Source: Hymenoscyphus infarciens
Taxonomy: Eukaryota; Ascomycota; Leotiomycetes; Helotiales; Helotiaceae
DNA: 64,000 bases
Assembly: GCA_001414345.1 (NCBI GenBank)
Contig: LLCB01000118.1
Coordinates: 1-64,000, forward strand
Direction of reading: 5' to 3'
The notes below the pieces were generated by a model. The model did not search any database. It was not told where the DNA came from and worked only from the letters and a program-made list of their open reading frames with translations. The position numbers were made by a program, and so were the translations under genes. Shown here piece after piece: positions 21,136 through 32,392 of the stretch (its first letter is position 1; each line of letters begins with the position of its first letter).

Positions 21136-22856
21136 ATGTCTTCAAGCAACCAACATACACCTCGGATTGTTGACACGACAAAAGCGGTGTCCAACCATGG
21201 AGCACTCTCTCTGAACAAGGGAGAAACTGACAGCAAGAATGGCTATAGATATACAAATTCTGAATCCTCAATACCCATCAAAGGTGACCTGTCGCCAAAT
21301 CAGCGTAAGATCCCTTGAATCGCATTCACTCCTCCACTAAAAACCGATCCCTCGCGTCCAAATTGTTCAGCCCTAGTAATCCCCAAGCGCGTCTATGTCG
21401 GAGGACCATCTAGCTTACAAGATGCGCTGGGAAAAAGACGTCTTCGGTTACTACGCACCCCGATGGATCGAAAAACCCCATAGAGAAGCAATGTCAGAAA
21501 CAAGACGACCATATCCCCCTGGCATTGAGGGTAATCCTTCAAGCGCGATCGCTGTTAAAGGATGGATCCAGGTCGTGATCTTAATATCGAATCAAACAAG
21601 ACACCCGAGAGTCCAGGGCTACTGAAATTGTGTTTACAAGGTCAAGTCCCCGGATTTGAGCATCGAGTGTACTTTGCATGTTGGTTTGCCTGTTGATCCT
21701 TAGTATAAAGTTGAGGGTGAAGTTAGCACTATGTTGTATCTCACTCAAAATACTACTATTCCTATTCCTCGGGTCTTTACTTTCTATTCAACGATGGATA
21801 ATCCGATTGGCTTTGAATAGTTTTTGATGGAGAAGATGCATGGTTTGCCGTTAAGTGCTATTTGTGGTAGTAACACTCTTTCGAGAGAACAAGAGAAGGG
21901 AGCTTTGTCGCAGGTTACGGAGTGGATCCATCAGATTGAGAGCTTGAGATTTGACGAGATTGGCTCTATCTTTTGTGACTGGGAAAAGGGTACGTTTGAG
22001 GTTAAAAAGGTGTTAGATCCCTTTTTTATGTATAAGGGCTGGGTTGGAGAGAACTTTCATAAAGGACCCTACCACGATTTACAGGAATTTTTGACGGCCA
22101 AGTTGAATGTCACACTGAAAATGTGTACGCAGCCTGAGAAGATGAAAGAGGCTGTCAGGACGGAGAAGGAATGCAAAGCGAAAAGGGCGGCAGAGGAGGA
22201 AGAGAAAAAGAATGCAGTTGTGTCTGGAGAGGGTGGTGAAGGAGACGAAAGGAAGGGAGACAAGTTAGATAGAGACGAGGCAGGCAACAAAGACGAGAGA
22301 TCGGAGGAAGAGGGATATGCTGGAGAGGGAGAGGTTGAAAGGTGTGAAGGCGCAGAAATACCGAACTGGTTGTTTTTCCTATCCATCTTTCTGAAAAAAT
22401 CCCTAAAAAGTTCTTTGCCCTAGCATCATTTCTTTCGTTACTTCTCGGACGCCGCGTCTCACCTCACTCTGCTTACTTGTCACATCGAGGTATTCACGGA
22501 GGTAATATTCTAGCCGATAGCAAAGATAGTCGTCATACTGCTCTTGGATTTTGAAATGATCTATACCATGCCTCGCTTATGCGACTTCTACTTGGACAAG
22601 AATTCAAAGGACGCAGGATTGCCGAAGGTTTTGAGATGGATTACCAAGTGGCATCATTGAATTGCAGATAGGTTTGTTCCTCAGGAGGATGAAAAGCATT
22701 TTAAGAAGGAATTCATGGCAGTGGTACGGGTAGAAAATCAAGGTGTAGTTGTCAAAGACGAGGGTTATGCGAGTCCTTATATTTGAAGGCTCGCAGTGAT
22801 TGTTCTTGAGTATTGGTGGTCGCTTGGCCCAAATACGGGGAATGTGCACAAGTTTG
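21136..22856 (+). pseudogene. Decayed aminoglycoside-phosphotransferase (APH)-family gene
   Basis: Fragments in order match a fungal APH/choline-kinase-like family: RWEKDVFGYYAPRW (from about 21424), GLPVDP then a stop, TTIPIPRVFTF, GFE-stop-FLMEKM, WIHQIESLRFDEIGSIF, FHKGPYHDL, then the catalytic-loop remnant HGGNILADSKD and the metal-binding-loop remnant LLDFEMIYTMPR, and near the end EYWWSLGPN. In-frame stops occur at 21701, 21818, 22658 and 22784, and at least one frameshift separates the catalytic loop from the region after it. A Glu/Lys-rich insert (about 22150-22330) precedes the catalytic loop. The stops mostly replace likely Trp codons (TGG to TAG/TGA), as expected from RIP-type G-to-A changes. 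I judge it non-functional; where translation would start is unclear. Confidence 0.75.
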
Positions 22857-22860
22857 TTGC

Positions 22861-23622
22861 TAGAGTAAAGACGGCGAGAGGGATCAAGTACATATTAGTA
22901 CTCTCTTTACAAGAAATATAAGTAGGAAGTACTTATTTTATTCACTTACAGCCTGGTGGAAATATATTATGAGGTAAACTTTACTTGCCAATTTTGGAAT
23001 TAGAAAGTTTTTCACCAACTTACACCAACGGGTGATCAATTTTGGTTTTCAAGTTTATCGATACGTTATGCAACAATTTTCAGAACAATTAAGTCAATTA
23101 AACAAAGTCGGGAATGGATTTTTGAAAGTAAATCACCTTTCGAATAATAGTCGTTTGATCTAATTATTCAAGAGGGTCTTGGACAGTGGAATTAGCCTGT
23201 TACCGTTGCCAGTTTAGAGTATTTTCAAAACGGCTTATTCAGTTCGTTGAGGAGTGAAGTCCTGTCAGAAGGCAAGAAATGTCCAATTCATTCTTACATG
23301 CCAGCATGTAATAACAAAAATTACTTGAAAAACTGAAACCCCAAATATCAAACACCACCCCCCCCCCATTAAGCAATTTAGCCCCCACAGCCCTCAAATT
23401 CAAAAAGAAATGCACCCAAACGAACTCCCAGTTTCCCAAACACCCCAAATGCAACCACCTCCCCCAAAAATTTCCCACTAAATTCCTATACCATACAGGC
23501 CAAAAGCGACACAAGAAAGCAAACACAAAAGGACAAAGGAGAGTTACGACCAGCGTGAAACAACTCCAACCACTTTCCTCATCCCATTAGAAATGAAGGT
23601 CATCCAAGTGGAAACCACAGAA
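22861..23622. other. Intergenic region between the APH pseudogene and Argonaute 3' end
   Basis: About 760 nt with no gene. It is AT-rich to about 23300 and contains a C-rich homopolymer near 23357. It includes the expected 3' untranslated region of the - strand Argonaute. Confidence 0.4.
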
Positions 23623-26600
23623 TCACAAATAAAACATGGTCCTGCTAAACGCCAGTTTGTCATCCCTCCAGGGATTTGCCATGTTGTATTCCCAAGCATC
23701 TTCTGCGGTTTTCACTTTCCTCGATTTCTTGACTCCCTCCTTCTTCCTCATGGCGTACCAAATAATCCTTTGGGAGGCGTAGTCTTTGATTTCACCGTTC
23801 TGAATGTGCTTGATGGTAGCCCCTTCATGAACAGGTCTCATGTAGCATCGCAAGCGAGTACAGAGAAGATCAGCATATTTGACTGGGATACATGTTGATT
23901 GTGCACGGGTGGCACGTGAGCCAGTGTAGCAAAGCCTATTTGTCTACAAGGACGATCAGCCAGCAGTCGTTAAAAAGGGTTTCACTGACTTGGCTTACCA
24001 CATCTTGCAAGTCTTTCGCCGAATAGTTGCTTTCGTTCTTGATCACAACGTAGTGAGCATTCCGAGCTGTTGCCAATGGACTGTCATGGCTTTGGAGGTA
24101 GAAGTTGAAATGTCTCGGAGCAACAACTTCTGTGTTGACACAAATACCTCCATCAAAATTCGTGTTCTTGACTCTATCATTGGGCATCCGAAAGAACCTT
24201 GCATGATGGCGCTTTCCAACTACAAGAAGTGTTATTCTGATGGCGTTGGGACCCGCAATGTTCCGCGCTGCTTCTTCAATTTGAGGTAACTCGTGATCAT
24301 GAACCATTCCATACTGGCTGTCTCCAACACCGTCTCTATAAAAGAGAATGTGTTCAGGATAGCTACCATTTATTTTTTTGTATGCCTGCAAACGTTCTTC
24401 CATCATTTCTTTTAATTGTTCGATGAACTGTAAACCAAATGAGTCAGAAGATCTAGAGAATTCTGAACTTGACATACCTCGGTCTTGTTTGGCTGCAACC
24501 TTGCAGAAGCGAGATAAGAATTCGATTTTCGCATGCCCAACTTCTCATCCCAAAATTCGGCAGCACAAGCTACCACTCCTGCCAAGGAAGGGCACCCGCT
24601 ATCTGGACTTGTATAATGAGTTACATCAGCCCCCACGACCATAGTATTTTGCCTAAGTCCTAAGCCATCTTTGATATCATGGTTTCTGCCACCCAATTTG
24701 AAGTTGATCTTAAGGCTGCTAGTTGTTAGGAAATAAGATGTATGTGTAGGCATATACAAGCGAGGACTGACCAAATATTTGCAAACATCATGCGATCTGG
24801 ACCCTTATCGTCCAAGTAAAGTCCAGTGGGTGTTCCATATTTGTACTCTTTTGCGAAACCCAAAGCTTTGAAAATCGTATCGTACGTGATACACATCGTT
24901 GGTATTCCTCTGATGCAATCGCCCCACCATTTGACGTCAGAATACGTGGTTTCGTCTTTCTTTGGAAAAATAATGAAGAGTAAAGGAGGCTCCTCACCCT
25001 TTTTGTACTTATGTGTCTTTTCGTTGAATTTTGCCCCTTGCTTTGCCCTCGCCTCCAGTTTCTCTTTCTCCCTAGCCTGCCCATGTGTTTCTTTCATCAC
25101 TCGGAGGTACGCGTCGTCCATAGCATGATTGAAAAGTATTCTTCTGGTTTCTGGAGCATCCTTTAGATTTCTCAGAGTCTTTTTATCTGTGAAGGATAAG
25201 GACTTGGCTGATACCTGGAAGTACGGAGGGGTCTTGGATAAAATTCCATAAGAGACAAGATTATCTGCAAGAATATCGCGAAACTTGCCGAAAGAAGCAT
25301 TGTCATGGCTCCCAATTTGTATAAAATACAAGGCTTTAAGTTCATCAACCTTGCTTTCGGAGAACTCTTCCACACCTTCAAGATTCCACTTGGCTTCGGT
25401 AGTGACATTGGACGCAGCAATATTGACTTTGGTAGTTCTGGTCTTTTTATCACTTTCGTTGGGAGTATTGGCAGATACAGTGTTTGGTGAGGCTGGTGAC
25501 CCATAGATCACCTCCGGGGGAACAATTCTTCTGGGGGCGATGACCTTTAAATCAGAAGTGATTTGTAGGCCAAACTTCTAAACTCAATCAGCAGGTTTAC
25601 CATAAGCAAAGTTAGGACGGCACAAAGCAGGGGAGAGTTACAGTGTCTGAAGCTTCTACATCGAGATGTTTTAAAGCGTGTTGACGAATCAGCTCTCTCA
25701 CTTTATCCGGTTTTCGCTCTGACACTTTCACCATGTCGCCGTCAAACTTCTTGTCAATCTTTCCTTGGACATGTTGCCATGGTACAATATTCAGATAATT
25801 GGCTGGGTACCATTCACGTCTGCCCCCCGGAGGGCCGCAATTGACCGAAATTGTTTTGTCACTTGACTCGATATTGAAGCGGTACTCTAAAGTTCTAATT
25901 AGCATGTTTCATTCAATTTGAAAACACTTCAGTCTCGGAAGTGCCAACGACACGGTAATCATGCTGCTTTATACCAATGAAGAACCCCAATTGGGCTCAA
26001 AGATAATAGGTTAAACTGAAGTTTGGAATTATTTTGTGACTTGCCTTTTTCAAGGTGTTGAACGACGGAGATTTCGGTCTTCTCATGCACAAAGCCCTTC
26101 TGGTTGATGGGTTCTTCTAGATCGATATGTCTTATGATGCGCTGCTTTTTATCGGGATCCTTAGAGAAAATGACCTTTCGACCAATGAGTTCGTTAACAC
26201 CCTCTTTTTTTTCGATGTCGATCCAATTTTGAACATTTATATTGGCATAAAAAGCCGAGGTGGTCACGTTGACGTTCAGCAGAAGGGAGTTTTGACCCGG
26301 GCGGATGGAGGTGAAGAAGCCAGTGGCAAGCCAATATCGTCCAACGTTCCTTTTGTGCTTGACCCTACTGTCATTCTTCCGCTGATTCTCATTCTCCACT
26401 AGCTCTCGCTCCCACAACTCTTCTGGGTAGAACTTATTTCCGACTCGACCTCCCTTCCAACTGGAATCGTTGATCTTCTTCCAGCTGACCACATTCAAAG
26501 CCCTGATATCCTCATCGGGAAGATACACGGATTCATTCCCCCGCTCGGATGATTTTCCTGGGTTCACCAACTCTTTCAAGTTTCGGAAATCGATGCTTCC

Positions 26601-27146
26601 CAGCGACTGAACAGTTGAAACAACATACTTGTCTTTTGTGGCCTTGGGATATGGCTGATGCGCTATTTGGAGAGGACCCTCCTCGAAGAGCCTACCAGAA
26701 GAGATGATTATGGAGTCGTAGTCGGTTGCAAAGGTGTTGGTTATAAATAGCCCCTCCTTCTTCGCGGCGTCCAACATATATTGGATAAAGGCTCGCTTGC
26801 CCATTTTTGAAGTTGGTTGTCGCTTTTTGAATTTTCCAAGGGTTATACTGTATCTCCAGAGGTTCATACTCCCCTTCAAGGTAACTTCAAAGAAGTTTGC
26901 CTGCGCTTTCACCAGTTCTGAGTTTGGTACGGGTTGGGTAGCAGCAGCCACAAGGTTAGAGTTTCCTGAAATAGCCCACGTCTTTCTCAGTTCTTGCTTT
27001 TCAATTTTCACCTGTTTGAGTTCCTCTTCGGATGGGTCTTTTTTGAATTCAGACTTAGTGAGGTCAAGACTGCTTTCTTTCAGTACCGTGACCACTTCCT
27101 CGGACTCCAACGGCTTGGCCTCTTTAAAGTTCACTCTGAACGCCAT
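23623..27146 (-). CDS. Argonaute (QDE-2/AGO-like) RNA-silencing protein
   Basis: Slicer-type Argonaute expected to bind small RNAs. Exons (- strand): 26045..27146, 25642..25886, 24772..25577, 24478..24715, 23999..24427 and 23623..23943, giving 1046 aa. Introns are 158, 64, 56, 50 and 55 nt. The first uses a GC donor (GGCAAGT) and TTTAG acceptor. Order: N-terminal/linker region, PAZ around residues 260-430 (YRFNIESSDKTISVNCG, YLNIVPWQ), an extended Lys/Glu-rich MID segment, and PIWI from about 600 to the end. The catalytic tetrad is present: D748 (GADVTH), E797 (QPNKTE), D829 (FYRDG) and H922 (NAHYVV). TNRLCYTGSRATRAQS and the terminal FYL also fit PIWI. The N-terminal domain is divergent from what I know of QDE-2. 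A TATAAATA box lies 117-124 nt upstream of the start. Confidence 0.9.
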
Positions 27147-27262
27147 ATCGAGATATCGCGGAGTCGGAAGTCAATTGCTGCAACAAAAACGGTATGAGAG
27201 CACAAAGAAGCCTGTTCAAGATGATTGAGGAAATTTGACTCTATCGGGGGCACCGACCGGGG

Positions 27263-27270
27263 TATTTATA
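27263..27270 (-). promoter_or_regulatory. TATA box of the Argonaute gene
   Basis: On the - strand the sequence reads TATAAATA between C/G-rich flanks, 117 nt upstream of the Argonaute ATG at 27146. The consensus match and spacing make this one of the clearest core-promoter motifs in the window. Confidence 0.55.
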
Positions 27271-28657
27271 CACTTTTCCACCCCAAGAGCAAACTCAATC
27301 GCTGAAATTGTGGGCGCGGGAAACACTAGTTTTGATTGTTTTTCCCAGCAAGTAGCAAAGCCATTGACAAAGTCAAATCATGGGAAAAGCCCATTTTTTT
27401 AAGTTTGCTTGGACACAGGACCATTTACAGCAAGTATCAGATGAACAAATTCTAGTACAAGTTTCTGATATGAGGATTGTTGTTGAGGTCAATGAAGCAA
27501 ATGCCAAAGAATAGAAATACAGCAGTTCAAACGGGTAAGAATTCTCTCCCTAAATCAACTTGCAATCAAGTACTGCCATCTCTCACCTGTCGCGTGAGAC
27601 GCACCTTTAATTTTTCAAAACGTTTTTTGCCCCTGAACTAATAACCGCTAAGTAGCCCTTAGATACAAACAATAAGAGCGATTCTATTCTTGAAAACACA
27701 TAGATCAAGCCACAAACGAGAAATCCTGTGAACTCAACACAATTGAAGCAAGAAATTGCTTAGATCAAGTCGCAGGTTTAAAGCCTCAATCACTATTAAG
27801 TTCGCTTCCATTTTTAATCGATTTAGCGTGTTTTCCTATCATGAGTATTGCAGCAAACCGAAAGTGCCAAAGCCATCTCCTCACATTCCCCTCTGAGCTG
27901 ATCAATGATCAAGCCAGATGCATGATTTTGGTGTTGTAGCAAATGGCACGGCCCCCACATCATGCGTCTAGTAACTCTTGTCGTGAGTTTGCCAGCTTGG
28001 CTTCCCCTCCAATATCATTATCGAATTTTCCATTTCTCCCTTAAATTTTTGTTGTTACTTGTTATTGGTTCTTTTTTCTCGTCTTGAATTTTACCTTCAA
28101 AACTACAGCAAACGAGCTCCATTTTCGGCGCTTTCGTTGGCGACTAACCCCGGGAATTCATTTTGTTTGGGCTGCTTACCATTGAGATCAAGTCTTGGAT
28201 CTTTTCCAAACATACGCATACCCACGGGAAGATACCGTACTCGAAATCCTGAAACAATTAACAACATGGTTCCATGAAACTTAAGACAACGAAGAGTAAA
28301 GAGAGACGTTTATTTTGAGCGGTTTGCATAATTGATCTTTCACCCAGTGACCTTTCGGTACAAAGGTGTTTTCCCTCAATGTAACCAGAAGATCGCAACT
28401 CCTACAATGTAATTCAAATCTGTGGTTTATGTCATGGGCACTCAATAATAATCTTCCGCTAAAACCTGTAACATTATCTCCTAATTATTTAGGTATGACT
28501 AGGACAACCAAGTCAATCATTCCAAAAGAACAGCATTGTGAAATTCAAGCTACTGTTTTGTAGCAGGTGATGGGAAGTGTCCTGGGTGGTTCATGCGCCT
28601 TAAGCGAGCTTGGCGAGCTGGAGGACAAGTCTATCCATTGCCAAGCCTTTATTCACC

Positions 28658-28682
28658 GAAGTTGAAGTTGAAGTTGAAGCTG
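28658..28682. repeat. GAAGTT microsatellite
   Basis: About four consecutive copies of GAAGTT (the last diverging to GAAGCT), located some 85 nt before the ATG at 28768, so it would lie in the leader or core promoter of the F-box/TPR-like gene. Confidence 0.7.
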
Positions 28683-28767
28683 AAGTCCAGCGGCTGTTCA
28701 GTTAAAAGTGTTCTTCTCACCGACATTCACATCTCCCCAAACCAGATACCAAGCCAACAAAGCAACC

Positions 28768-30192
28768 ATGTCTCAAACCACGCTCACCTCGTTGCCAAAG
28801 GAGGTCCGCAAGAAGATCTTAGCAGAAGCTCTCTCGGTCAACAACAACACGATATTCGACGCCTACAACGACTATCAAAGTTTCAATGCAGGATCCGCTG
28901 CCGAATTCACCCGCCTAGCCCCCGTCCCACACGAGAGAAAACTTGAGTGGAACATTACCTCACCCATCTTCTTCATCAACAAACAAACTTCTGTCGAGGC
29001 ACTAGAGTGCTTTCACAGAGAGAACACACTCGTTTTGATTCAAACCATTGGATACCCCTTTCTCGAGAACTGCGCATCTCAAATTATCCCCATGTGCCAA
29101 ATAACCAAGCCCAAAAAGGACGTAGCCTTACACATCACGCTTGTTTTTCAGTCCGAGGGATTATTGTGTTACGAGAGAGTGAGGGATTCCCAATTAGCAG
29201 TAATGGCTGCCCGATATTTGCCCATCTTGGTAGATTTGATCAACGCAACTTCCATCCCACGAGTTCGAAGAGGTGTCAGACCGAAGAATAACGACCTATT
29301 CTTCCTCCAAACGCCCAAGATTTATCTTCATTTCAATACTGGCAGCAAGTTCTATGCCAAAGAGGTCAACGACGTATCGACTAAACTTGTCGATGGTTTG
29401 AAGGGAATTCGAAAATTTCAATGGCGTGAATGGCGTCCCCGCGGACCCCCGGTGGTAGGACCTAGTATGGATAGGCAATTTGGGGTCATCGGTTTGAGTG
29501 ACGTTAAGACCAACGAGCTTTTGATGGCCTCGAATCTTCCCTGCTGGACTGCGGCACAATGCGTTGAAGAGGCGAAGCGATTCAAGGAGCAAGGAGATCG
29601 GCTAGCCGAAGCCGGCGGGTATGCTGCTGCACGCGGCCAGTACATTCTTTCTTCTTCCATGGTTTCCGAACAACCCGTACCGCGCGCACGAGTGTTCCAC
29701 TCCCTTTTCGTCTATGGCAGTTCGATCAATGCCTTGAAGATCATGCTCACATCTTGGTCGGCGACTGCAAGAGTAGGAGAGAAGCTCTCCCCGATTTCCA
29801 AAGAAGCTTGTGCTCTTGAAAGGATGCTTTTACATGTTCTGAAAGTGGCGTTTGGTATCGGTATGGGGGATTTTACTGTAGTAGAGAAAGAAGAACTATT
29901 GGTTTCGTATGGCAAGGAATTGCTGCGGCACCACGAGTATGACAAATTTCATGAGGCTTGTGCCAAAGCTATTCGTTGTAATTCCGAAGAGTACTACTTG
30001 AAAGAGAGCGAGGCTTATGGTATTACGAGTGCCACCACGACCGAAGAGAGAAAGGCGTTAAGATCAGCATGCGAAAAACACATTCAACAATGTTTACAGG
30101 AAAAGTGGCAGTGGTTGCGTCAATTCATGGACCATCACTTGAAGGAAAAGAAGATGAAGATGTTGAAGCTTGGAGGAACTGAGAGCCTTTGA
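28768..30192 (+). CDS. F-box-like / TPR-like protein of unknown function
   Basis: Single-exon, 474-aa product starting at the ATG of MSQTTLTSLPKEVRKKIL; the open frame extends 20 codons upstream but lacks an earlier ATG. Residues 7-20 (SLPKEVRKKILAEA) resemble the beginning of an F-box, which would link to SCF ubiquitin ligases, but the rest of the F-box is not convincing. Around residues 90-125 a family-like segment (FFINKQTSVEALECFHREN) is typical of fungal F-box-like/DUF proteins. A TPR-like helix pair occurs near 260-300 (VEEAKRFKEQGDRLAEAGGY). The C-terminal third is alpha-helical and basic. I do not recognise a specific orthologue. It is head-to-head with the Argonaute gene. Confidence 0.7.
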   Translation: MSQTTLTSLPKEVRKKILAEALSVNNNTIFDAYNDYQSFNAGSAAEFTRLAPVPHERKLEWNITSPIFFINKQTSVEALECFHRENTLVLIQTIGYPFLENCASQIIPMCQITKPKKDVALHITLVFQSEGLLCYERVRDSQLAVMAARYLPILVDLINATSIPRVRRGVRPKNNDLFFLQTPKIYLHFNTGSKFYAKEVNDVSTKLVDGLKGIRKFQWREWRPRGPPVVGPSMDRQFGVIGLSDVKTNELLMASNLPCWTAAQCVEEAKRFKEQGDRLAEAGGYAAARGQYILSSSMVSEQPVPRARVFHSLFVYGSSINALKIMLTSWSATARVGEKLSPISKEACALERMLLHVLKVAFGIGMGDFTVVEKEELLVSYGKELLRHHEYDKFHEACAKAIRCNSEEYYLKESEAYGITSATTTEERKALRSACEKHIQQCLQEKWQWLRQFMDHHLKEKKMKMLKLGGTESL

Positions 30193-31492
30193 CCTTTTAT
30201 CAAGGGGAGAATCGTGTACCTAATGAACAAAACAATCAAAATTGACTGCCGAGGCTTCTCCCAAGAATTTCTGTTATCCAGGCACTCGTTGAATTGTCTG
30301 GCTACCATACAACAAGGCTGTGATCGCCTCTCCCTTCCAAATTTGAATGTAAATTTCAAAACCGTGCCCTCAAAAGTGGCTCAGAAAGTGGGTTTGTGTA
30401 GTGGCATCAAGGTACACTCGTTTAAAGTGCTGCCTTCATCGAAAAGTGGAGTAAAATCATGCACGTTTTTAAATGTACATTTCCGAAATACTCCAGAGGA
30501 GTCCTACAGTAGAAATATAATAGAATGTTGAATGAGTCTTTGAGGCGGAACTTGAATCCCATTCCCTTGCTAGTTTGAAATTAGCTATTGAACGGTTTGC
30601 TCTATTCTCGAGACGACGAGATCTCAATCTCGACCTCGACAAATCGTTCCTTCCATCTCGACGCTACGCAATCCTGGACCTTTCGACGAACTCGACTCAC
30701 CACGGGGCGAATTGAGTGGTCACTTCCTCCCACGTTGAGAGACAGGCACTGATTGGGTCTCGCCATCACCCTTGTACCGCTTGAGTCCGCTCGGTTCGTA
30801 AGAAAGGACCTCAACCTCGACCTGGCCTAGGTCGTACTACCAGTGTGCCTCAAATGGCCTTCCCTCGCCCGTGAAGCAACACCTCATCCCTACCTGAAAA
30901 AGCTTGACTAACAAACAGTGAAGATAAGAATTCGGTAACGCGAATACCAGAAGAAAGAAAGTTGACCATCGTGTCACCAAGATTACTCACAAAGCATCCG
31001 AGTTCTACCCACTGGTAAAACACTCCCTTCCCTCAATTGTGAACCATCCTAATTAGCCATCACCAACTCACGGTAAATCAAAAGTCACCTATTGAAGTCA
31101 CTATAAAAATCATACACATCAAATGTTTTTGTATTCCATTTTGAAGCACACCAAGCCCATGCAAAACGTCCACCCTTCCGACGCGCGAGTATTTGTAGAA
31201 ACACGAAACCTTCCCCAAGTTCAGTTTTATTTTTCACCCCACAGCGAGAAGTACTCCCCTATCCTCTGCACCAGGAGAAGAAAAAGAACAAGCAAGCAAT
31301 GCATCCGAATCCCCGAATCATGTATTTGTATACCCCAAATTTGCCAGGGGTCCCCAAACGCCAACCTATTTGTGAAGGTATGCCACATTCTTGATTCATT
31401 GACAAGAATGAAAAGAAAAACACCTCCTCTAGAAAAATCCCCAAAGCAAAACCCCATTTTTATTGTTGGCAAAAATTCGTGTCCCATCGGTA
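30193..31492. other. Intergenic region without supported gene
   Basis: About 1.3 kb. ORFs on both strands (up to 170 codons at 31123-31635) overlap the next gene antisense or lack domain signals. A GA/CT-rich patch with repeated CTCGAC words lies at 30610-30830. Confidence 0.4.
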
Positions 31493-32392
31493 TCATGTCT
31501 TCTCTTCATCATTTCCATCTTGGTCCTCGAGATCCAAGTTTCCAATTGCGTCCTCGATATCCTCGTCCTCGGCTTCAATTTCAGAAGGAAGGAGCTCGGA
31601 AAAGAATTCTTCATCCTCCTTGCTTTCGCGCTTAGGTCGTGGGATGCTCGAATCCTCCGCATACGCCAACATAACTCGCTCCTGTTCAATCGAGCAAGCG
31701 ATGAAGTCGGGCATCTCAGCTCGTGATGCAGCGATCGCATCCTGGATTTGCTTCATCTCCAAGAGTTCCCTTTGTCTTTGTGCTCTAGATTCGAAAATTC
31801 CCATCTCGATATCATCTGCACCGTCGTCGTCTGCACCCCAGGCTGACTGAGCGTTGGCGTTGGCAATTACATTCCAGGGTGATTGACCGGTGGAATTTGC
31901 AGGTATAGTATAAGTGGTAATAGGTATGGTGAAATTCGGAGTTTGTCCGCTGAAGGGTCCAGGTGTGCCAGGAGGTCCACTCATAAGATCATCAACCATA
32001 CCAGCCTGGTCGGCAGTAATTGGCACTACGGGGTAAAGGGGGTAGAGAGGTATCAGTCCATGTGGCGGTGGTGCGTGAGGAGGTCTTGGTGTGGCAGCAC
32101 CTCCTTGGCCTTCTTCTGGAGAATCCTCCCAGTCCAATATGAGATTACCGGGGGCTTTGTTGGTTGTTGTGGGGTTTGGTGCGGCGAACGATGGGGTACT
32201 GGTCGGTTCTTCATCGCGGGCCATCGGAGCAGCCAAAGAAAGAAGGGGAGAAGAATCAGCGTCTGCCATCTCACCTGGAGAACTGTCGGTCGAAGAAGTA
32301 GGCGTGAACATTCCCTCGTCGCTAGAGCTATCACCAGAGTCTGAATTACCGCCAGTATCGGGCATACTGCGTGTATTGATAGTGAGCGTCAT
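31493..32392 (-). CDS. Acidic, Pro/Ser-rich protein of unknown function
   Basis: Single-exon, 299-aa frame from the ATG at 32392. The N-terminal 70 residues are Ser/Asp/Pro-rich with an SSSDEG-type acidic cluster. The middle is a Pro-rich low-complexity stretch (RPPHAPPPHGLIPLYPLYP). Residues about 195-240 form a likely helix (SRAQRQRELLEMKQIQDAI). The C-terminus is acidic (EAEDEDIED, DQDGNDEEK). No catalytic domain, signal peptide or membrane segment is seen. Just upstream, the - strand has a CTAAC..TTTAG sequence, so a 5' intron or short upstream exon is possible. It may be a regulatory or scaffold protein, but I cannot say. Confidence 0.6.
   Translation of the reverse strand: MTLTINTRSMPDTGGNSDSGDSSSDEGMFTPTSSTDSSPGEMADADSSPLLSLAAPMARDEEPTSTPSFAAPNPTTTNKAPGNLILDWEDSPEEGQGGAATPRPPHAPPPHGLIPLYPLYPVVPITADQAGMVDDLMSGPPGTPGPFSGQTPNFTIPITTYTIPANSTGQSPWNVIANANAQSAWGADDDGADDIEMGIFESRAQRQRELLEMKQIQDAIAASRAEMPDFIACSIEQERVMLAYAEDSSIPRPKRESKEDEEFFSELLPSEIEAEDEDIEDAIGNLDLEDQDGNDEEKT

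Larger units (their letters stand above)
27147..28767. other. Divergent intergenic region, Argonaute / F-box-TPR gene
   Basis: About 1.6 kb between two head-to-head genes. It contains the Argonaute TATA box at 27263-27270 and a GAAGTT hexanucleotide microsatellite at about 28658-28682. ORFs inside are short and unsupported. Confidence 0.45.

Noticed and set aside
31123..31635. 170-codon + strand frame
   Set aside because: It runs antisense into the acidic-protein gene, lacks domains, and its composition (many Pro/Arg/Cys) is that of a chance frame.
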